Position numbers and translations under genes: made by a program. Below the pieces are notes generated by a model that made no database searches, had not been told where the DNA came from, and saw only the letters and a program-made list of their open reading frames with translations. Below, piece after piece: positions 7,028 through 12,787 of a stretch of DNA of 12,787 bases; positions within the stretch are counted from its first letter, which is position 1; every line of letters begins with the position of its first letter. Origin of the DNA: an uncultured Bacillota bacterium. GTDB lineage: Bacteria; Bacillota; Clostridia; Peptostreptococcales; Anaerovoracaceae. The stretch lies in contig CABQMM010000010.1 in assembly GCA_902465215.1 (NCBI GenBank), positions 1 through 12,787 of the forward strand, given 5' to 3'.

Positions 7028-7064
7028 AAAAAAAGAAAACACCTAAAAATGTTCGGGTGTTTTC
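7028..7064 (-). terminator. Terminator of tRNA-Thr, directly before gntR
   Basis: On the minus strand GAAAACACC (complement of 7056-7064) pairs with GGTGTTTTC (complement of 7035-7043) around a 12-nt loop. A run of T residues follows (A-run 7028-7034 on the plus strand). It lies 1 nt beyond the CCA end of the tRNA and 22 nt before the gntR start codon. Confidence 0.85.
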
Positions 7065-7065
7065 G

Positions 7066-7141
7066 TGGAGCTACCGGCCGGATTCGAACCGGCGACCTGC
7101 TGATTACGAATCAGCTGCTCTACCGACTGAGCCACGGTAGC
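7066..7141 (-). tRNA. tRNA-Thr, anticodon CGT
   Basis: The minus strand gives a complete 76-nt cloverleaf. The 7-bp acceptor stem pairs GCTACCG with CGGTAGC. The D arm contains CTCAGTCGGTAGAG, and the anticodon stem GCTGA/TCAGC encloses loop TTCGTAA, with anticodon CGT (plus-strand ACG at 7106-7108). The T arm is CCGG-TTCGAAT-CCGG, and CCA is encoded at 7066-7068. CGT reads the Thr codon ACG. No intron or mismatch is seen. Confidence 0.97.
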
Positions 7142-7161
7142 ATAAATTTGGCAACGGATTT

Positions 7162-7167
7162 ATTATA
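7162..7167 (-). promoter_or_regulatory. -10 box of the tRNA-Thr promoter
   Basis: A perfect TATAAT on the minus strand (plus 7162-7167) lies 20 nt before the mature 5' end of the tRNA. It predicts a leader of about 13 nt. No good -35 hexamer is seen at the right spacing. This may also be the only promoter that serves gntR. Confidence 0.55.
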
Positions 7168-7298
7168 CTACATAGCCGGCAAAAAAGCTACTGTTTTTTT
7201 TATTAGAAAAGAAAAATTTTAAAAATCCGTTTTTTAGGATAATATTTACAATTTAATACCAATTCAGTCGAAAAAAAAGAAAATATTCTGCAAATGAA

Positions 7299-7327
7299 TA
7301 GAAATAAGAAAGCTTTTGTGGTATAAT
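7299..7327 (+). promoter_or_regulatory. Promoter of the M20 amidohydrolase operon
   Basis: An extended -10, TGGTATAAT, lies at 7319-7327. The -35 TAGAAA (7299-7304, four of six positions) is 17 nt upstream. The start site is expected near 7334, giving a leader of about 55 nt. The upstream 7205-7298 region is very A/T-rich and could act as an UP element. Confidence 0.65.
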
Positions 7328-7331
7328 TTTT

Positions 7332-7351
7332 TATGTGGTTTTTTGCACATA
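7332..7351 (+). promoter_or_regulatory. Operator-like inverted repeat at the M20 transcription start
   Basis: TATGTG (7332-7337) and its exact reverse complement CACATA (7346-7351) are separated by 8 nt. The site begins 5 nt after the -10 box, so a protein bound here would cover the start site. It is a candidate operator for the neighbouring GntR or TetR regulator (inference). It does not match the FadR-type TNGTNNNACNA core. Confidence 0.4.
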
Positions 7352-7388
7352 GGACGCAGAAAAATCGCAGATAAGGAGGGCTTACATT

Positions 7389-8612
7389 ATGGATGAAATG
7401 ACAGTAAAAAGAATAGAAAATATTACCGCTGAAATTGCGCCGGAAATACGTACGCTGGCGAAAAACATCTTTCATAATCCTGAACTTGGGAAGCACGAAG
7501 TAAAAGCCTGCGAATGGCAGTGTCAGCTTCTTTCAAAATACGGATTTGAAGTCGAGAAGGGATTTTGTGATATTCCGACTTCTTATAAAGCTGTGTATAA
7601 AGGAAAGAAGCCGGGACCGAAGATTGCGATGCTTGCAGAGTACGATGCACTGCCTGTTTTGGGACATGCATGCGGTCATAATCTGATTGCTTCGATGGCG
7701 GTCGGAAGCGGAATTGCCATGCATGAATTTGCAGACGAATATGGGGCAGAGATATATGTCATAGGAACCCCTGCAGAGGAAACCGACGGGGCGAAGGTGC
7801 CGATGGCAAACAAGGGAGCTTTCGACGAATTTGATGTTGTTATGATGGCACATCCTTCGTTTAAAGATGCAGAGTCTATCAATACGATTGCGATGAGATG
7901 TATGCAAGTGGAATTCCACGGAAAAACCGCACATGCGGCTGCAGCACCTCAAGAAGGAATTAACGCTCTTGATGCAGTGATTAATTTCTTTAATCTGATG
8001 AATGCATTCAGACAGCAGACGAAGCCGGATTCGAGAATACACGGCGTTATCCTTGACGGTGGTGTTGCGCCGAACATTATTCCGGATTATACAAGAGCAC
8101 TTGTATATGTGAGAGCTGCCAAGATGGCTTATGTAAATGAACTTCATGCAAAACTCTGCGACTGTGCTAAGGGAGCAGCGATTGCAACAGGCTGTACTTA
8201 TGATATTACCGAACCGGAAATTGCGTTCAGGGACACATGCAGCAACAGATACCTTTCCCGTATGGTTGCGACAAACCTTGAGAGACTGGAACATGATGTG
8301 ATGCATATTGATGCTAAAACCGTTATTCCGGGCTCTTCCGATCTTGGGGATGTCAGCTACCGCTGTCCGGCTGTGCAGCTCACCTGCGGTATGAATCCAA
8401 AGGGCGATAAAACTTATTACGCGGCTCATACGAAGGAATTTGCTGAACACGCAGGAAGTGATACAGCAATTGACAATGCGCTTGATTTCGTAAGAGCCTT
8501 TACGATGACTGCCGTGGAACTGATGACCAATCCGGAACATTTAAATGCAATCAAAGAAGAATTCAAGACGGTAGGACAGGAAACATCAGCAGATGAGAGA
8601 CTGCCGCTTTAA
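7389..8612 (+). CDS. M20 family metallopeptidase/amidohydrolase (AbgB/PM20D2-like), first copy
   Basis: This 407-residue cytoplasmic enzyme lacks a signal peptide and belongs to the M20D group, which hydrolyses N-acyl or aminoacyl amides such as p-aminobenzoyl-glutamate or dipeptides. Expected dinuclear metal ligands are in place: Cys95 and His97 in 'GHACGH' (92-97), Glu130-Glu131 in 'GTPAEETDGAK', His155 in 'MMAHPSF', and His347 in 'YAAHTKEF'. The lid/dimerisation domain is inserted after 'FHGKTAHAAAAPQEGINALD' (about 176-195) and contains 'GGVAPNIIPD'. The ATG is supported by AAGGAGGG at 7373-7380, 8 nt upstream. It is the first gene of an apparent operon. The second copy begins 26 nt downstream. 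The substrate cannot be read from sequence, and no transporter gene is present in the window to suggest one. Confidence 0.88.
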   Translation: MDEMTVKRIENITAEIAPEIRTLAKNIFHNPELGKHEVKACEWQCQLLSKYGFEVEKGFCDIPTSYKAVYKGKKPGPKIAMLAEYDALPVLGHACGHNLIASMAVGSGIAMHEFADEYGAEIYVIGTPAEETDGAKVPMANKGAFDEFDVVMMAHPSFKDAESINTIAMRCMQVEFHGKTAHAAAAPQEGINALDAVINFFNLMNAFRQQTKPDSRIHGVILDGGVAPNIIPDYTRALVYVRAAKMAYVNELHAKLCDCAKGAAIATGCTYDITEPEIAFRDTCSNRYLSRMVATNLERLEHDVMHIDAKTVIPGSSDLGDVSYRCPAVQLTCGMNPKGDKTYYAAHTKEFAEHAGSDTAIDNALDFVRAFTMTAVELMTNPEHLNAIKEEFKTVGQETSADERLPL

Positions 8613-8638
8613 GAATAAAAAAATAGGGAGGCGTAAAA

Positions 8639-9814
8639 ATGGATAAGTATTTGGAAATGAAAGAAAAGATTTTTGAAAGAATTGACGCAAACTGGGCGGA
8701 GCTCATTGCGCTCAATGATGACCTTGCAGACCATCCGGAAATCTCCGGACAGGAGTTTGAAACATCGCGCAAAATCGTTGAACTTCTGAAGAAAAAAGGT
8801 TTTGCGACGGAATATCCTTTTGATGGGATTGAAACTTCCTTCAGAGGAATTTACGGACCGAATAATCATAAATATAAAGTTGCCATTCTTACGGAATACG
8901 ATGCACTGCCTGACATCGGACATGCATGCGGTCATTGCGTCAGCGGGTCCATCAGCGTACTTGCAGGCATTGCTATGGCAGAACTTCAGGATGAACTTGA
9001 TGCGGACATTCATGTCATCGGCACACCGATTGAAGAAACCGACGGAGCGAAGACCAAGATGGCTGAAGACGGCGTCTTCAAAGATTATGACATGGCAATC
9101 ATGATCCACTTATATGACCAAAATCTTCTGTACTGCAAGCTGAACGGTCTGATTTCCTATCAGTACAATTTCCACGGAAAATCAGCTCACGCTTCCGCAG
9201 CACCATGGGAAGGAAAGAATGCGCTTAACGCAGCACAGCTCATGTTCCACGGTGTGGACATGCTTCGTCAGCATGTAACTCCGGACGTAAGAATGCACGG
9301 AATCTATAAAGAAGCCGGCGTGGCTCCGAACATCGTTCCGGAGGAAGCAAGCGTACATTTCTACATGAGAGCGCTCGATAAGGCTTATCTGCAGGAAGTA
9401 CACAGAATGGTCGATGACTGCGCGCGCGGTGCTGCAATTATGACACAGACAACTTGGGATACTTTCCGTGTTGATGCAACTTATGATAGCCTGAAGAGAA
9501 ATCCGGCAGGTGAAGGTGTAATGGAAGATGTATACAACGAACTCGGAATCGATATCAACGGCGATCACGATAAAATCTTCGGCTCTTCCGATATCGGAAA
9601 TGTAAGCTTCGAATGCCCGGCATTCCATCCGACGCTTCAGATTGTAGACCGAGGCATTGCAATTCATACAAGAGAATTTGCAGATGCGGTAAAGACACAG
9701 AGAGCGCATGATGCAATCAAGCTCGGTGCAGAAGTAATTTCTCTGCACATTACGAAAATTTTCTCTGACGAGGAAAAGATTAAAGCAATGAAAGAAGATT
9801 TTGACAAACAATAA
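8639..9814 (+). CDS. M20 family metallopeptidase/amidohydrolase (AbgB/PM20D2-like), second copy
   Basis: This 391-residue protein is clearly paralogous to the preceding one and colinear along its whole length. It keeps 'EYDALP' followed by 'GHACGH' (94-99), Glu132-Glu133 in 'GTPIEETDGAK', His157, 'FHGKSAHASAAPWEGKNALN', 'GVAPNIVP' and His343 in 'AIHTREFAD', so it should be catalytically competent. Differences near the active site include Cys100 after GHACGH where the first copy has Asn, and IHLYD where the first copy has AHPSF, suggesting different substrate preference. AGGGAGG precedes the ATG by about 7 nt. Tandem M20D paralogues recall the AbgA/AbgB heteromeric hydrolase, so the two copies may form a mixed complex (inference). 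The TetR-family gene follows 50 nt later. Confidence 0.88.
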   Translation: MDKYLEMKEKIFERIDANWAELIALNDDLADHPEISGQEFETSRKIVELLKKKGFATEYPFDGIETSFRGIYGPNNHKYKVAILTEYDALPDIGHACGHCVSGSISVLAGIAMAELQDELDADIHVIGTPIEETDGAKTKMAEDGVFKDYDMAIMIHLYDQNLLYCKLNGLISYQYNFHGKSAHASAAPWEGKNALNAAQLMFHGVDMLRQHVTPDVRMHGIYKEAGVAPNIVPEEASVHFYMRALDKAYLQEVHRMVDDCARGAAIMTQTTWDTFRVDATYDSLKRNPAGEGVMEDVYNELGIDINGDHDKIFGSSDIGNVSFECPAFHPTLQIVDRGIAIHTREFADAVKTQRAHDAIKLGAEVISLHITKIFSDEEKIKAMKEDFDKQ

Positions 9815-9864
9815 AAACAACCGTTAGCGAAGACATACAGCGAAGAACTGCAGGAGACTCCGAA

Positions 9865-12787
<2,923 letters not shown>

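Noticed and set aside
6785-7222. Plus-strand ORF of 145 codons running through gntR and the tRNA
   Set aside because: It crosses a complete tRNA-Thr gene and a terminator on the opposite strand and has no recognisable protein signature.
7205-7298. Near-palindrome GGATAATATTT...AATTTAATACC as a GntR operator
   Set aside because: The arms match poorly apart from A/T content, so it is not distinguishable from background in this A/T-rich stretch.
7533-8540. Minus-strand ORF (335 codons) opposite the first M20 gene
   Set aside because: It is antisense to a well-supported enzyme gene, with His/Cys/Arg-rich composition and no family motif or ribosome binding site.
8609-9820. Minus-strand ORFs (166 and 212 codons) opposite the second M20 gene
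   Set aside because: Both are shadow frames of the M20 gene without motifs or start signals.
9826-9846. Two AGCGAAGA direct repeats before the TetR gene
   Set aside because: The repeats are only 8 nt and A/G-rich, which is easily chance. They are not palindromic as TetR operators are.

Overview
The window reads as chromosomal DNA of a Gram-positive anaerobe of the Firmicutes, probably class Clostridia. The grounds are strong AAGGAGG-type ribosome binding sites, A/T-rich intergenic DNA with SigA-like TATAAT boxes and U-tailed terminators, a perfect CIRCE (HrcA) operator in front of clpB, a Lys-rich Fn3-like C-terminal domain typical of clostridial surface proteins, and an RlmD-type methyltransferase without a TRAM domain. 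Assignment below class level would be a guess. I see no phage, IS element, CRISPR array or integration site, and the content is mostly housekeeping.

Layout. (1) 2-571: the C-terminal end of a secreted or surface protein, closed by a strong terminator. (2) 710-2176: a stand-alone AlbA_2/HATPase_c_4/winged-helix regulator with three in-frame 12-nt repeats in its linker and a fourth exact copy of the repeat lying across its stop codon. (3) 2208-4999: a self-contained heat-shock unit made of CIRCE, candidate promoters, a possible 16-codon leader ORF, clpB and a terminator. (4) 5022-6305: a leader carrying a perfect 24-nt palindrome, then mntP (Mn efflux) and nth (endonuclease III) only 4 nt apart. 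(5) 6346-7167 on the minus strand: tRNA-Thr(CGU), its terminator, and directly behind it a GntR/FCD regulator. (6) 7299-10434: a promoter with an inverted repeat at the presumed start site, two tandem paralogous M20 metallo-amidohydrolases and a TetR-family regulator. (7) 10453-12787: tgt, with an unusual hairpin between its Shine-Dalgarno sequence and start codon, and an overlapping rlmD-type 23S rRNA methyltransferase that runs off the window.

How the parts may work together. The two M20 enzymes flanked by GntR and TetR regulators look like a small catabolic module for N-acyl or aminoacyl-amide substrates such as p-aminobenzoyl-glutamate-like compounds or dipeptides. No transporter is visible. 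tgt and rlmD form an RNA-modification pair. The least ordinary signals are the repeat array and its displaced copy around gene 710-2176, the SD-hairpin-AUG leader of tgt and its sequence resemblance to the mntP leader hairpin, the tRNA terminator that leaves gntR almost no room for its own promoter, and the CIRCE/leader-ORF region of clpB. I did not find a clear new multi-gene system.
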